This document shows positions 25,512 to 38,600 of a DNA stretch of 64,000 nt, piece by piece (position 1 is the first letter of the stretch; each line of letters begins with the position of its first letter). The stretch is taken from NCBI RefSeq assembly GCF_009389715.1, contig NC_052397.1:13836129-13900128 (forward strand). The letters run 5' to 3'. Made by a program: the position numbers and the translations under genes. The notes beneath the pieces are model-generated. The model searched no databases and was not told where the DNA came from. It was given only the letters and a program-made list of their open reading frames with translations. The stretch comes from Phoenix dactylifera (lineage: Eukaryota; Streptophyta; Magnoliopsida; Arecales; Arecaceae).

Positions 25512-26140
25512 AGCTATTTTGCAGTTGTCTATTAAACAACCTGCAGCACAGGTCATCCATGGTAAGCAAAAGGAGAAAAAAAAAACTAGCGACTAACTAC
25601 TGCAAAACCAATTATTTTCACAACAGCAGATTAAGATGAACTTAAAAAAAAGATGCAGGTGCATGAGAGGAGGTGAAAATACCTTATGCAGGATAATTAA
25701 CTGCTAACAACCGCATAAAAACATAACATCATAGAAGTTACAATAGCTCTGGTTAAACATCATTTAACTTTACAAGAATCGAAGACAATGCCCAATAGAT
25801 ATTCTGTTTCTTTTTTAAAAGAATTTCTGGTTGAATAGCACTTGATATTCATGTTATGATTTTCTTCAAAGGAAGGGTTGGGTTTAGATAGAGAACGAGA
25901 TATGCTTAAAAATCCCTAGTCAACCAACTCTACAGATGCATTAACAACTTTTCGAAACTACCACGTGCTAACTATTAGCTTTGCTTTCAAATAACCTCTA
26001 GTCTTTTGCAGACTTCTGAAATTTCTCATAACTCAGTGACCATAAGGCAAATTCCACCAGCCCTGAAGCCCGAAACTCGGGGTGTATCGAGACTATTGGA
26101 GTTGGAACACTAATCTCATGCTTATGAGAAGGAAAAAGTG

Positions 26141-26290
26141 TATCACAATTACTCCTCTATTTTGTTCAGATATAGAGCTTTAAAAATAACAAGAATCAAC
26201 TAAATCAGCATACTGTATCACAATTACTTCTCTATTATGTTCAGAAGAAGAGCTGTAAAAATAACAAGAATCAACTAAATCAGCATTCCT
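26141..26290. repeat. 75-bp tandem duplication
   Basis: 26141-26215 and 26216-26290 are near-identical (shared 'ataacaagaatcaactaaat'), inside the FRL3 5'-UTR intron. Confidence 0.85.
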
Positions 26291-26844
26291 CCTTCCTGAG
26301 TTCTAAACAAAATGGACAAACAAAGATCACCGACCATAACTCAAAGGAAAAGGAAAAATGCATAAGAGCTGGTTTTTATGTAACACAGGTTCTAAAAGTT
26401 AGAGTCACGTTTTCTTCTAAATCAGCTTTCAGGAAGGTTGAAATTTTGCAACAAAATGTAAAAGTAAATGCAACAGTCTTCAGTGAAATTTTAAGATATG
26501 CTGTAAAACTTCATTATGTCTCGATTTGAATAAATAAGATGTCTACTCTATGCAATTCCCAGATGTCAATGAATAAAGTAATAACTGCTGCAGGTGGGTT
26601 GAGCGCCCAGATTGCCCAATCTGGACTTGGCTCAGACTCCGTATGGATCCCAAACGTAGACCGATATATTAAATCACATTAGATAAGGCCCCTACAACTT
26701 TGGACTTGGTTCAATCTATTAAGAAAAAAGTAAACAGTTTAGCAGTCAGTTGTAATCCATAAATGTAGACCTAACTTAAACTGGCTCATTAGGTTAACCT
26801 GCCTAAATAAATATGTCCTTCCGCTTTCCACTAGCTTGACAATG

Positions 26845-26995
26845 GTGAGCCTTGGCGTAGCAGTACAGTTGCTCCGTCGTGATCTGAGCATCATGGGTTC
26901 GAAACACGAAAACAGCCTCTTCGTATGTGAGGGTAAGTTTGCGTACATCTAAACCTCCCAAACCCATAGCAGCTGGAGCTGAGCTGCCTTTTTTT
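26845..26995 (+). mobile_element. Au-type SINE
   Basis: A tRNA-derived SINE of about 150 bp. It has an A-box-like head (gtgagccttggcgtagcagt), box B GGTTCGAAAC at 26896-26905, the family hallmarks aacagcctctt and gggtaag-ttgcgtac, and the typical end gctgccttttttt. It lies in the FRL3 5'-UTR intron, antisense to the gene. Non-autonomous; mobilised by LINE machinery. Confidence 0.85.
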
Positions 26996-28002
26996 CCACT
27001 TAACACTCGCTTTAGACTAGGGGCAGCACAACCATCAAAGAGCTAGCAAATGCCCAGCCACTTTGCATCTCTAAAGCCAATTGGGAATGAGATGGATTTA
27101 GGTCAAGACCCTAGACGTAAAGCTAAAATTCATATAAATTTCAGTTTTGCCTGGATTTCAAATTAATCCATTGGACAAAAGCCCAACACAAAAACCTAAG
27201 ACAATTAGATCTATTAAAATTTCTCTCTCTATCTATCTCTCTCTCTCTCCCCGTCCCACCCAAATCCATCCATCCATCCACCTTCCTCAATAAAAACACC
27301 ATTCTTCCTCGGCTCCACAGAACACAACCAAAATTTTCGCCTAACATTGTAGAACGTATCAAACACAAAAATATTTCCTTAACTAGGTCTCACAATTTTT
27401 CAATTATAGACACAACACATGCATATTCAGAGACCTTTTTTTCATTTCTTCAATCGCAATGCCATATACCCAAACGCACTCTGAAAGTAGATAAATTAAA
27501 ACAAACGGCAAGTCAATGTTACATTCAAGCAAAGAACTAAAAATTCACTTTCCATCGTACTGCAACGATTAAAAAATTAACACAATCAAAGAAATAGAAA
27601 ATTCACTTTTCGGTGTTACTGCTATGATTAAAAATTATATTTAAGCAAATAAATACAAATGCGCATTTCCTGCTACTATTCTATTTAAAATATTCAAAAA
27701 ACTCTAATTTAACAGGTGCCCATATCACAAGCAATCGGACGCCCAAAAAACCTCACGAGATGAAGCAAAAAGATTTTCATTAGGGCATCGAATCATCAGC
27801 TGAAAGGATAGAAGGAGAGCAAACTCTGATTCCTGTCCCAAATTTCATCAAAGAAAGATGGAACTGAGCTCACCAGAGCAACAAAAAAAAAAAGTAAAAT
27901 AGGGCATCTTGTTTGGATTAAACGTATGTTGATGCCTTCAGAGGAAACCTGATTTCAGAAAAGCGGATTGAAATCCAAGAGGAAAGAAGAGAAAACCCAT
28001 AC

Positions 28003-28230
28003 CTTCGGTGATGAAAGAAAGAGGCGAAATGGAGAAACCCTTGAAGGATCGGGGCGGCGAGAAGCCGGGGCTGGGGGCGGGATGGCGGGGGGGGGGGGGG
28101 GGGGGGGGGAGTGAAAACCCTAGAAAGAACCGCCTTCGGGAGCGGCGCAAAGGAGGCAGGGAGTCCCGGTCGCGAGGACGGATATGGTGTTCCCGCGGGC
28201 TCAACGCTGGAGATATCGAGTTCGTTTCTC
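28003..28230 (-). other. putative 5'-UTR exon of FRL3 with a 23-C run
   Basis: This GC-rich stretch ends at a good donor site. Read on the minus strand it contains a run of 23 C (28087-28109 as G on the plus strand). The transcription start is not determined; the right border is approximate. Confidence 0.5.
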
Positions 28231-28459
28231 ATCCGACGGCTAGGAACAGCTTAACGGTGGGCGTAACCTTGGTTCGGGTTTGGGCTTGCCATAACCTACG
28301 AACATTCTAGTCTCTTTTCTCTCTCTCCCTCATATCTTCTCTCTCTCATCTCATATTTTTTTGTTTTCTTTTGGCTCCAACCCATATTTCTGTTTTTTTG
28401 TTTATTTTTATCTCATCTCCTGAGAGTACCTCTCTCCCATTTTTTAATAAAAATATATA

Positions 28460-28755
28460 TCTCGGTTGGGTGGATCTAGAGAGCACCGGTGGCATAGTTG
28501 AGTACCACCTCTTGCTTCGAGATATTCGGACTATGGTAGGTGGAAACGTCATTTTTTAGGTCAAACATATATATAGAGAGGCTAATGAAACTGCATATTG
28601 GGTAACCTCAAATGTGGCTGACCACTATGGAGCTCTATAGGTTGGTGAGAAGAAGTTGCCTATAGCACTCCGTGACTTATTATCTTTTGATTTCTTTAGG
28701 TGTATTCATACTAGAAGTGTACATGTCATCTGTTGTAGCAAAAAAAAAAAAAAAA
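28460..28755 (+). pseudogene. LINE 3'-end fragment with poly(A) tail
   Basis: Codes for the last residues of a LINE RNase H: LLRDIRT, VKHIYREANETAYWV, LPIALRDLLSFDFFRCIHTR, with stops. It closely parallels the end of the 13-16-kb LINE (HVFREANGAADWV, LPLALRELVFFDFIGCIRTR) and is followed by 16 A (28740-28755). It is a severely 5'-truncated copy of the same family, next to the FRL3 promoter side. Confidence 0.75.
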
Positions 28756-29800
28756 TCTCTTTCTACATCTCATATATTGTTCGTTGATGACTGCTTATTG
28801 ATAGTCAAGCCGACAACCAAAAACTATCTATGCCTAAAAATGATCATAGATTTTTATTTTGCATTATCAGGATAGGCTATCAATGAAGCTAAGCAACCTA
28901 TCACTTGTAGTCCAGCCACGCCTTCATCTGTCAAATTACAAATCAGGCGTATCCTGCAAATACACTGAAGGGAGTGTGGCAATACTTGGAAGTGCCCTTA
29001 TCCTTCTAGCAGACTTCAATTATCTTTTGGAAAAGGTGGCAAATAGAATGCATGGATGGCAATGGAAGGCTCTATCCTCTTGCTCTAGCCAGTATTAGCA
29101 TGCATCTACCCTTATATACTCTGTTTAGTGTAATAAGAGGTATTACTCGGTGCGATTGGACATGATTTTTAGATAGGAGAACTATAATGAGGAGGATGAT
29201 AAACCCAATCATGATCTACTAAAAGGAAAGTAGCTTTATTGCTAAGTCTTCAATTTATGTTCCAAATACAGTTCTGAAAAAAGATGGGAAAAGAGTTTAG
29301 AAATTTCTTGTGGGGTCATTCCTATGAAAAGAAAGGTCTGCACCTACAAACTTTCCAGCAAAACAACATCTCTTGCTGACCAAGCTTGCTGCAGAGGTAG
29401 TGTTACAAAGACAAATCATTATGGAGTCAGGTTTTGCATGCAAAGTATAAATTTAATGGAAATTGGGCAACCTACATCAGGCCACAGAAGTGCTCTCTAA
29501 TTTGGCGCAAAATATCCTCAACAGCAACTTATGTTCAGCATAATTTTATTTGGTTTTTATCTGATGGATCTCCAGTGAATGTTTTTAATGACCCATGGTG
29601 CTCTCCTATACCATTATATGCTTGGCTTCAACAGGTGTCCACAGGAGATCTTGGCCATTGAATTGCAGAGCCACCATCAGGTAACTCTTCATCATTCACA
29701 TGGATCTGGAAGCTAGAAGTGCCCCTTAGAATCAAAACTCTCTGTTGGAAATGGTTGTGGCTTAGAATTCCATGCAAACAATTACTCTACAAGACTACAA
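28756..29800 (+). pseudogene. degenerate LINE reverse-transcriptase relic
   Basis: Begins directly after the A run with ILFVDDCLLIVKPT, a variant of the [F/Y]ADD catalytic block. It continues as FALSGQAIN, CSPATPSSV, VANRMHGWQWKALS, FLWGHSYEKKGLHL, LIWRKI, VNVFNDPW and WIWKLEVPLRIKTLCWKW, with several frameshifts and stops. It is the C-terminal reverse transcriptase and zf-RVT part of an old LINE, apparently of another family than its left neighbour. Confidence 0.7.
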
Positions 29801-32053
29801 CTGGGGAATACTTCCTGCTGATAACAAGTTGCTCCATTACAGCTGATGAGGAATACCCTCTGTTTCTGGAATAGGATTTCAGCGAGCATAACTTCTTTTG
29901 GGCTTAGCCCCTTTCTTATGTACCCAAAAGAAAAGTAAAAAAGAAATTGCAGAAGAAGAGGAAGAGAAATATCTGAGATTATATAGTGGGCAACCTTTTT
30001 TTTGTTGCATAAATTGTGAGCAGCAAATGTGTCAAATACTAGTTTAAACATTAAATATTGTTGAAAAAAGATTATAATATTAAATATATTCTTCCTAATG
30101 TCATCCTCAGGACTCTCTGTCATGTGTTTGTTCATTTCAATGATGTTAAAACCATTTCTATTTTTGGGTTTTCTCTATACCAAGGCCCATAGGCTAGAAG
30201 CTACACAATCTTCCTCAAATTCCCCTAACCTAAAAGTGGCAATCTGTCGAGTCTGGTTAGGTTCCGGTCAGGTCGGCCTCATATATCAAGATCCATAAGG
30301 TTTGACCCGAACCCGACCTGACCTACCAGCAAGTAGCTCATACTACATAATTTGCTTATATGTATGCATGTACATATATACGTACATATGTATGTATGTG
30401 TAAATATATATGTGCGTGTGCATGTATATGTATGCGCGCATGTATATATGTATGTATCCTCCCTTCTATGACTCAATGGGTTGAAGTGCCTTAGTTCGAA
30501 CTCAAGTCGACCCACTGGCAAGTCGGGATGGGCTAACATGTACCAGGCTACAAACCTAATGCGCTGGTTCTGCATTAGATCGGACCAGGTAAATGGGTCG
30601 GGTCAGAAAGTACCATCCCTAGCCTAATCCTCCAAATTCTAATGAAAGCAAGATTTCAACACAAGTCAGATCTAACTATCACAGACTTTACCAACTTGAT
30701 AATCTGGCGCATTCTCTATTTCAAGAAAAAGATATAAAAGAGGTGCACCTTTCAAATTTTAATATACAGTCACAAAATTGCAAATACAATAAAATATACT
30801 TGAAGGATGCGGATCACAATCATCTATACTATGTGTCGCATGTATTGTACATCCCAAAATCTTCAAAAACAAACCTTTTAAAGTTGGCGGAACTAAAACA
30901 AATATATGCTCTAATTAAAGATCAAAAAGATAATTTCAACATTGATAATTTTTCATGCAGGGGCAATAGAACCATTCAACAATCATTGTATGAAAAGCTA
31001 AAAAATATATGCTGTTAAAAGGTTATTACAAATTCCTCAGAGTCATTGATGTTGTCCGCGCCTTCATCTTCATTGCGGGATGGAGAAGAAGTCCAAACCC
31101 GTGACAAAATTAGATGATTGTGCAGTTGTGCCACCAATATTTGAATCGAAAAGAGGTGCAGCGATGATGGATCCTACCATCTTGAACTTCGAGGACTTTC
31201 ATTACTAAGATACCACCTTCTCGGAGGAGTGGTAACTATACTACTACGCTAAAAACGGTCAAATATAAGATAAATTAAGGTATAAAAAAAATATAACTAA
31301 AAATAAAATAGAAATATTGGTCATTTGATTGGCAAAGGGTCTTGTCTTTGAGATACATTCTAATATTTATACAATTTATTATGAATTACCAGAAAGCTAC
31401 TTGCTTCCCATATTGACACCTGTCATTACGTATCTTCCACTGTCTTTTGGCGGTTACAACATTCAGTTCTAGTAACTCATTCCGCCTTCCATTCAGCCTA
31501 CACAAGTCACAAAATCTGATTGACCTCAAGTCATGTACTTAATTTTTTAGATAGGCTATCTTCACTCAGCCTGTACTCTATCTTGATCTCCACTTCAGAC
31601 AATCCCTTGGCTCGATTTGGCCAATGCTCTTTTAAATACCATTCAGCCTGTTGAATGTTACGTGGCAATTTAATTAGTTAATCTTCGAATCATTTTTTTT
31701 AGTTCATTCTGCCTACCCACATAGCTTGCATCTAACGAACTTTTAGAGTTTATTATTATAGGTTAGGATGCGGTATAAACACATATTGTGACTATGGTTG
31801 TAATTAATATGTAAAAAATGTGAAATGAAAAGTTAACAATTAGCCTCTTATTGTTTAATTATTCTTACACTTAAATGTGGCGCAAAAAATCACATGTTAT
31901 TTATTTATAATAAAAATAAATTAATAAATCATAAATATTAGAAGGATCAAATCTTTGTATCTTGTGGTTAACAATCACAAGAAGAAAATGAAAACATGTG
32001 GATAGAAGAGGAATAGGAACAGGTAGGGCGAGAAAACGTATGGGACACCAAAA
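29801..32053. other. AT-rich intergenic DNA
   Basis: No gene recognised. Around 30250-30610, repeated ccgacctgacc / ggtcaggtcgg motifs suggest a decayed inverted-repeat element. An open frame at 30743-31018 is only vaguely like a copia pre-integrase region and is not called. Confidence 0.45.
30357..30455. repeat. imperfect (ATGT)n-type simple repeat
   Basis: Alternating tatgtatg, atatat and gtgtgc units over about 100 bp. Confidence 0.85.
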
Positions 32054-32314
32054 ATAGGATGGAGACGGTCGAATATACCTCATGCATGAACACATCAAGG
32101 AAGTGGTGTTATATATTAGGAGATTTGGCATCGTATAATAGATCTATTTTTATTTAATTATTTATGCATCTATCTTCATAAGCATAGGATGGAGACGGTC
32201 GAATATACCTCGTGCATGAACACATCAAGGAAGTGGTGTTATATATTAGGAGATTTGGCATTGTATAATAGATCTATTTTTATTTAATTATTTATGCATC
32301 TATCTTCATAAGCA
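32054..32314. repeat. 130-bp tandem duplication
   Basis: Copies start at 32054 and 32184 and differ by about two substitutions over 130 bp, so the duplication is recent. Not coding as far as can be seen. Confidence 0.95.
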
Positions 32315-33330
32315 AACATTAAAGATCTTTTCACCAGGAAGCCTTATAACAAGTTACATGCATGTCCAAGTAAAAATAAATTAGCTTTTATAAATTAATT
32401 GTTAGGTTATTCATTTGATGGCCTATCTAAATGATTATAATATGCTTAGTATTGGATAAGTGTAGATTCATATCAATGCTAGATGGTGTACAACCAATTT
32501 TATATGACTCTTGCATTGTACTTGAAAACAATAAGATATGAATTGAAAACAATTTAGAAACGAAGGGAGATCCACCCGTGCTATAATTATCCGAGTCCTG
32601 ATTTTCGAAAATGTATTACCTAACCGAACATGGAATCTCAAGTTGCTAAGCAAAAGATATAACAATTAGGGCGAACCACAATTTGCAAATATAGCATAAA
32701 TATTCTTTAATGCAAATCTCTTAAATTAGTTATAAATAATCCATAAAATTTATACCTAGCTCAAAAACTTTGACAATTCTAGATTGGTTCATTTATAAAG
32801 AATAACCTCTGAAAGCCAGGAATAATTTGAGATTTTTTTTTTTCATCTGGAGAATATTGTAAGCAGCTGTGATTCTATTGCCCATAGCGCAGCATGGATG
32901 AATGCCTTGCCCTCTTTTTTGGTACAGAATGACTTGCCATCTAGTTATGTTATTCAGGTCCCTTGCTGCAGCTTTGGGGTGGTCCGGGTTTTGTGAGGCT
33001 GCAACGATGGACCTCAGTCCACTCCAGTGAAATTTCAGAATGCCTGATCGCTGGGCTTGGCTTTACCTGACCAAGCTTCCAAAAAAGAACATTAACTTGT
33101 AAAAAATTATATGAGACCAAACATAATATGACAAATATCCATGACTGTGAGCAGATTTTGTGTTGGTGGGAATCGATATTGGACCTTTAGAATTTTGTAA
33201 GCAAGTAGGGGTTTGCTCAGTGCAGCAAGAAAGAACTCCAATTTTGCTGTGAAATTTTCATCACTGACTGCAGCACACAAACAAGACAAACGCCAAAAAT
33301 AAATATGGAATTGGAATCAATTAGAATTGT
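32315..33330. other. intergenic and 3' flank of RBL
   Basis: AT-rich; the left part shows nothing recognisable. The right part presumably holds the 3' UTR of the minus-strand RBL gene. Confidence 0.45.
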
Positions 33331-35579
33331 CTATAGATACTCATCAGTTACATCATCCTCGAATACAAAGCCATTCGTGTCGAGCCCATCCCCATGTTTG
33401 TTTTTGGATTTAGACAACTTGGCTGATGGCTTGATTTTTGTTAAGGGTTTCCGGCCCTTCTCTGCCTGCAACTCCAACCCCTTGGCTGATGGCCTCCTCT
33501 TCCTCTTTAAGCCTGTGGTCCCCATCACCTCTTCTGCAGTAGAATTACCCACCACTGCAAAAGAACAAAATCCATTTAGACTGCTAGATTCTGAAAAAGA
33601 TTTTAAATCAGGTCCAACCATGTTTCATTTCATGTACAAAGAAATTACAACACTTTTCCAACCTAAAGGTTAATCGCATTACCTTCTAGTGGACTTGAAG
33701 TAGGAAGCATAGCCTGACCATTCTGTGCTGCTTCAATTGAAAATGGGGAGCCAGAATGATTGCTATCCTCCAACTTCGATGAGCTTCCAAAGCATTTGTC
33801 TTGTTGTTCAGGAATGTCTGGTAAAGGGATTGCAGGCAAGAAACACAGCTCCTCCTGTGATGCTTCAGAATCACTAAAAGCTGAATCCTTCTCTATGGTC
33901 ACAATGTCAACTTCCTCGTCTTGATTAATGTCCAATTCTTTCGCCTGCAAACAAGCATTTTAGATAAATTCGAACATGCAAGAAGAAAGGCACCCAGTTG
34001 GGAAAGTTATTGTTACCTTCTCTGATTCAGGCATCAAATCAAATTCATCTTCTCTTTCAACATATTCTTCATTCTCCTCGAGTTCTTTGAAGTCAGGAGC
34101 AAATGCACTCCAATTTTCTGTGTAGTCTTTGGCCCAAATATACACCAAGCCAGCAACAGAAACAGAGACGACCAAAGGACGAACAGGGTGCCAGGCAAGA
34201 TCTATAAGAGCTTCTTTAGGTCCTTCTAGGATTTTAACAAGATACCCAGCCCTGTCCCATATGTATAATTTATGCTCTCCTTTGCTAGCAGAAGCACCAA
34301 TAACCCACTCACCATCACCACTAAAACATGGTGCTTTCCATTGTATCTTTGTCACCGCATCCTGAAACTCCCGAAATAGAACCAGGCACTTAGAGCCAAC
34401 TACTTTCAACTTCTCAATCCCTTGAAATTCATCATCAAGGCTGCGCATTGCTTCAAGTTCCTTTGCTGCACCTTTCCGAGGAACAAGGTTTTCATATACT
34501 CTGATGACTCGGTCATTTGAATTTGTGAGCAGATACTGCCCATTCCTACTAAAAACAATATCCTTGACTACGGAACCCCCAGAAATAGGAATTATTGCAT
34601 GTACCCTGATGTTCTTTGAATCTACAATGAGTATCTCACCTTTGGAATTCCCCACATATATTAGATCCCCATACCTGTTAAAAGTTGCTGCAGTGGGAGT
34701 GAAGGGTGGAGAACCATCAGAAAATTTATTACGTTGATGTGGAGCAGTAGTGCCATTTCCTGCATCTGACACCGAAACTGGAAGAACAGTGGAGCTACCA
34801 GTGTTCAAATCAACAAGAATAGGTGCAGAAGAGAGCGGACAAGCTAGGCAGACTGATGGAGTACAGGACCCTGGATGGAGACGTGCATGAAGAGTAGTTT
34901 GCTGAAGAGTCACACGAGCAATCTTCTCCCCATTAACAACATTCCAAAGCGTTAATGACTTGTCAGTAGCAGAAGCTAGCATATGGTGACCATACTTGGA
35001 CCAGCAAACGCTTGTTATAGGGGCAATACAGTCTTTGTCCCGGAGCTCTTTAGCAACCCCCCTAGTCTCAAAATCCCATATGACACAACTCCCATCAGCA
35101 CAGCCAGCTGAAAAATATAAAAACCATTTAGTTTCTAATCAGGAAGTAGCAAGAATTAAATAATAAACACAAGTAATTATTACAAAGAACTACATAACTT
35201 TTGACAGATAAGCAGGTAAGGTTCTGGACATTGAAATGAAAGAAAAAGGGATATGATACAAAATAAATATAAAGCACAAGATTATTTTGACATTGAAACA
35301 ATTGATTATGGGCCCAATCTGGCTTACAAATTTACTGTTAGTTCGGCTAAACTAAAGGATAATCATTGTGGCATATTTGATAACCAACATGGGTGTATAA
35401 ATATCTAAACATATGACATTCATAAAAAGATACAGCGTTACAATAGTGTCTCAATACTTAGGTACCTAAATGTCCAACTCAAACGAGCAAGGACTAGAAT
35501 GTATTATAGAATTCTGAATTTTGAAGCGAAAAAATCAATCTATATGACAGCAGCTAATTGTAGTCACAATATGGCACTC

Positions 35580-35611
<32 letters not shown>

Positions 35612-38600
35612 AACTACTTCCATTTCCCCGATTTGTTTAGTTTTATTTTTTTCTAGTGTATAAGGTGGAGAGTTAGAGGTTACTTTCTAGACCTTGTGCA
35701 TTTCACAGGGTGTCACAATGCTGTCTCTGGTGCTACAAGGGACACTGGACCTTATTTTATCATGGGACTCAAGACCAGAACAACTTTTAGGGCAAGGAGC
35801 AAAAATGCTGGATCAGATGAAGGTGATGAAATCAATTCACACATGCTTCTACCTAGCTGGGAGGTCATATCTAGGCATAAACACATGCAGACGCAGAAAG
35901 GGTCACTAAGATATGCACATAATCACACTCTCCATCCACAAGCATTTCAAATCATAACAAACACAAACCTGCATCCTATCTGTCACTCAAATTCAAATCC
36001 TCAAATAAGAAACATCAAGAAATCATCCTCATAAAACATAATTATTCATTTGCTTAATTTACTTATGAAAAAAAAACCCTGGTTTAAGGATTTTATGTCC
36101 GATTATTCATGTTCTTCAAAATATTTTCACTTGTATTAATTCTAAAGGTTTGCAAATTTAAAAGTAGATGTATTAATAAAATTTGTTGTGAATACTCAAG
36201 TAGCATAAGTAGTTATTTAAGTTCTTAGACGCAAAGTCTTTCAGTTTTTAACCTCTTATACCTCAGAGACATAGCTCAATTTTTTGTTGACTAATCTATG
36301 ATAATTGTTTGCCGACTAATCTATGACAATTGTTTGCTAAGGTTCTGAAAACTGATCGGAATATGAATTATGCAAGAAACTAGAACACTTAATATTACCT
36401 ACACAGTATCCAGGAGACTAGATGGGCATCTAGGCGGTTTATAATAAGGAGAGAAAGGGAGGATGTAGAAGGTAAGGACAATGAGAAGGCGAAGGAGGAG
36501 CGGCGGTAGAGATAGAGGAGGAAGGGGACAAGGAATAGGAGGGAGGAAGGCTTGGAGAATGACAAGAGGAAGAGGATGAGAGGAGAAGATTGGAGGCCAA
36601 AAAAAGTAATAAATAGAGTGCCACATTGCAATAAGCTGCTGTTGTACTCCACCACCATTTGATAAAGTTCATTGTTTGCCGTTCACGGCCAAAAGTCAGC
36701 TTCTGGTCCATAGTTCTCTCCTCAATGGTTCCTCCCTCTCGGTCTCTCGATATTTTATCTAAGGCTGGAAGATGAAGGATCACAGGCAAAGCAGCATTAA
36801 AAACGCACTTGACCTGCCCCACCAAGACCAAATTATACTCCACTTTATCCACATTTTCCAGCTGAACCACATATATCAGCCCAGCTTTCATAATGTCTAG
36901 GCCACATATGCAGGTTGCTTGGGCCTATACGGGCATCTAAACTAGGGCTATCTAGCCCAGCTGCATAATGGGGCCAATGGAGCCACCTGGATGCTATGTG
37001 AAGGACAGCCAGGGCTACATACACCTATGCAGTCACATATGAGGCCACAAAAATTGCTTTTCGAACAGTGTTTGCTTTTCTTGGTAAAAGAAGCATCTTG
37101 ATGTAAGCTAAAATATGGATGAAAATTAGTTTATGCATCCAATTCTAATAGTATCTTCTAGTGTTTTTTCCTTTTTTCCTGTGCGGAGGATTAATCAGAT
37201 GTTTTGTGCATTTGTGCTACAGATAGAAAACATGTAATTCTTGAGAAGGTTGTGCTTCACCTATTGTTCACAAGACTAATGATTGATGAAACTATCATGG
37301 ATTAATTGAACTTCAAAAGAGTGTTGTCCATAAGAGCTTCCTTATTTTTCGTGGTAGCACACATGTAAATATTATTTTTAGATGTTTTCAAGCAGAGATT
37401 CCACTCTGCAAATTAGCATGATTCTAACATACACAGTTTCAGATGTAACTTTAGGCAACATAACTCCCATAAAGAAGAAAGTCAATTTTTCACATTAGAG
37501 CTTCTCCTCTTTTGAGGTCAAATGTGTTAGAAAAATTCAAAAATTCAAGTTGACTGGGTTGAAGGAATTCCTTCCTTCTCCCCAATCGGATCAACATTAA
37601 ATAAACAGCATTCTCTTTATGAGGATATTGAATTTTGTCGTTTTTCCTAGGAAATACATACATCTGAATGATAGACATTCCAGGAAACAAGTAATCATGA
37701 CCAAACCATTAACCATAGGCATTCTCAAGAAACAGGCAAATATAATGAAGTCGGCACCATCAGACATCCCCTCCCACTCATTTGTGGTCAGTTTTGTGAA
37801 TCCATATCTTTCAATTAATCCATTTAAAGTTTACCTTTAATATCACTACAAGATTTTCCAAATCCTTTCTTCAGCTTGGGTCCATGTTAATTTGGCCCTT
37901 CCCCTCTTCTGTAAATGCAACAAAAGCACATTTGTCCTTAATAAAGCCTCTTTACACATGCCTGGAACATTTTATTTGATTTTTCATTACTATGTCCAAT
38001 GTTCAGCTTCTATGCCTCCTCCAACATAGCCATTTCACAGTGTCATTCCTAGTTCTACTGCAAATTCATCTCCATGTTCTCATCTCTTCCACTTTCATCT
38101 TGATTGCTTGAACCTATTTCATTGCCCAACTTTTGAATTCTGAACTATGTAATGATTTGTATGTTATTGCCATTTATTGAAATTTTCCTTTAAATCCCAA
38201 GCCATGTCCTGGTCACATAACACCTTAAAAGCACTTCTCCACTTCATGCACCAAACTCTAATTCTTTTAGATGTCTTCACTCATCCCTTGCATGGTAGAT
38301 CTAACAAATTGGATCACACTATGGTATCTTTCAGCCACAAATTCTGATTCGAGCATCATTTTCCTTTCCTTTTTCACTGATGTAACATTCTGAGTTCTTA
38401 GCTTCTGTTCCAGTAGTTCCATAGGCCCTTATATTCGAAGACTTTTCTTCATAACTCCAGTTTATGATTCAACCTTGTCATCTTGTTCCTAGTTACACTA
38501 TACCTTCTGTTTATAACATGGACCACTGTGCAACTTCATAAATATTCATTGCAACACCATTTGCAACTGGTTTAGTGCTATTGTTGGTGCAACACCATTG

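Larger units (their letters stand above)
25541..28002 (-). other. 2.5-kb 5'-UTR intron of FRL3
   Basis: On the minus strand the donor is CACCGAAG/GTATGG (28003/28002) and the acceptor CTGTGCTGCAG ends at 25541, 29 nt before the ATG at 25511. The intron contains an Au SINE and a 75-bp duplication. It is inferred from splice-site quality and needs a cDNA. Confidence 0.6.

Noticed and set aside
26803..27006. Minus-strand frames at 26.7-27.0 kb
   Set aside because: They lie on the complement of the Au SINE, which fully explains the sequence.
30743..31018. Open frame with a faint copia pre-integrase look (LYIPKSSKTNLLKL)
   Set aside because: Too short and the match is a few residues only; no zinc or DDE motifs nearby.
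36439..36891. 150-codon frame inside RBL intron 2
   Set aside because: Composition becomes a Pro/Ser/Leu simple sequence from a pyrimidine-rich tract; no family, no splice context.
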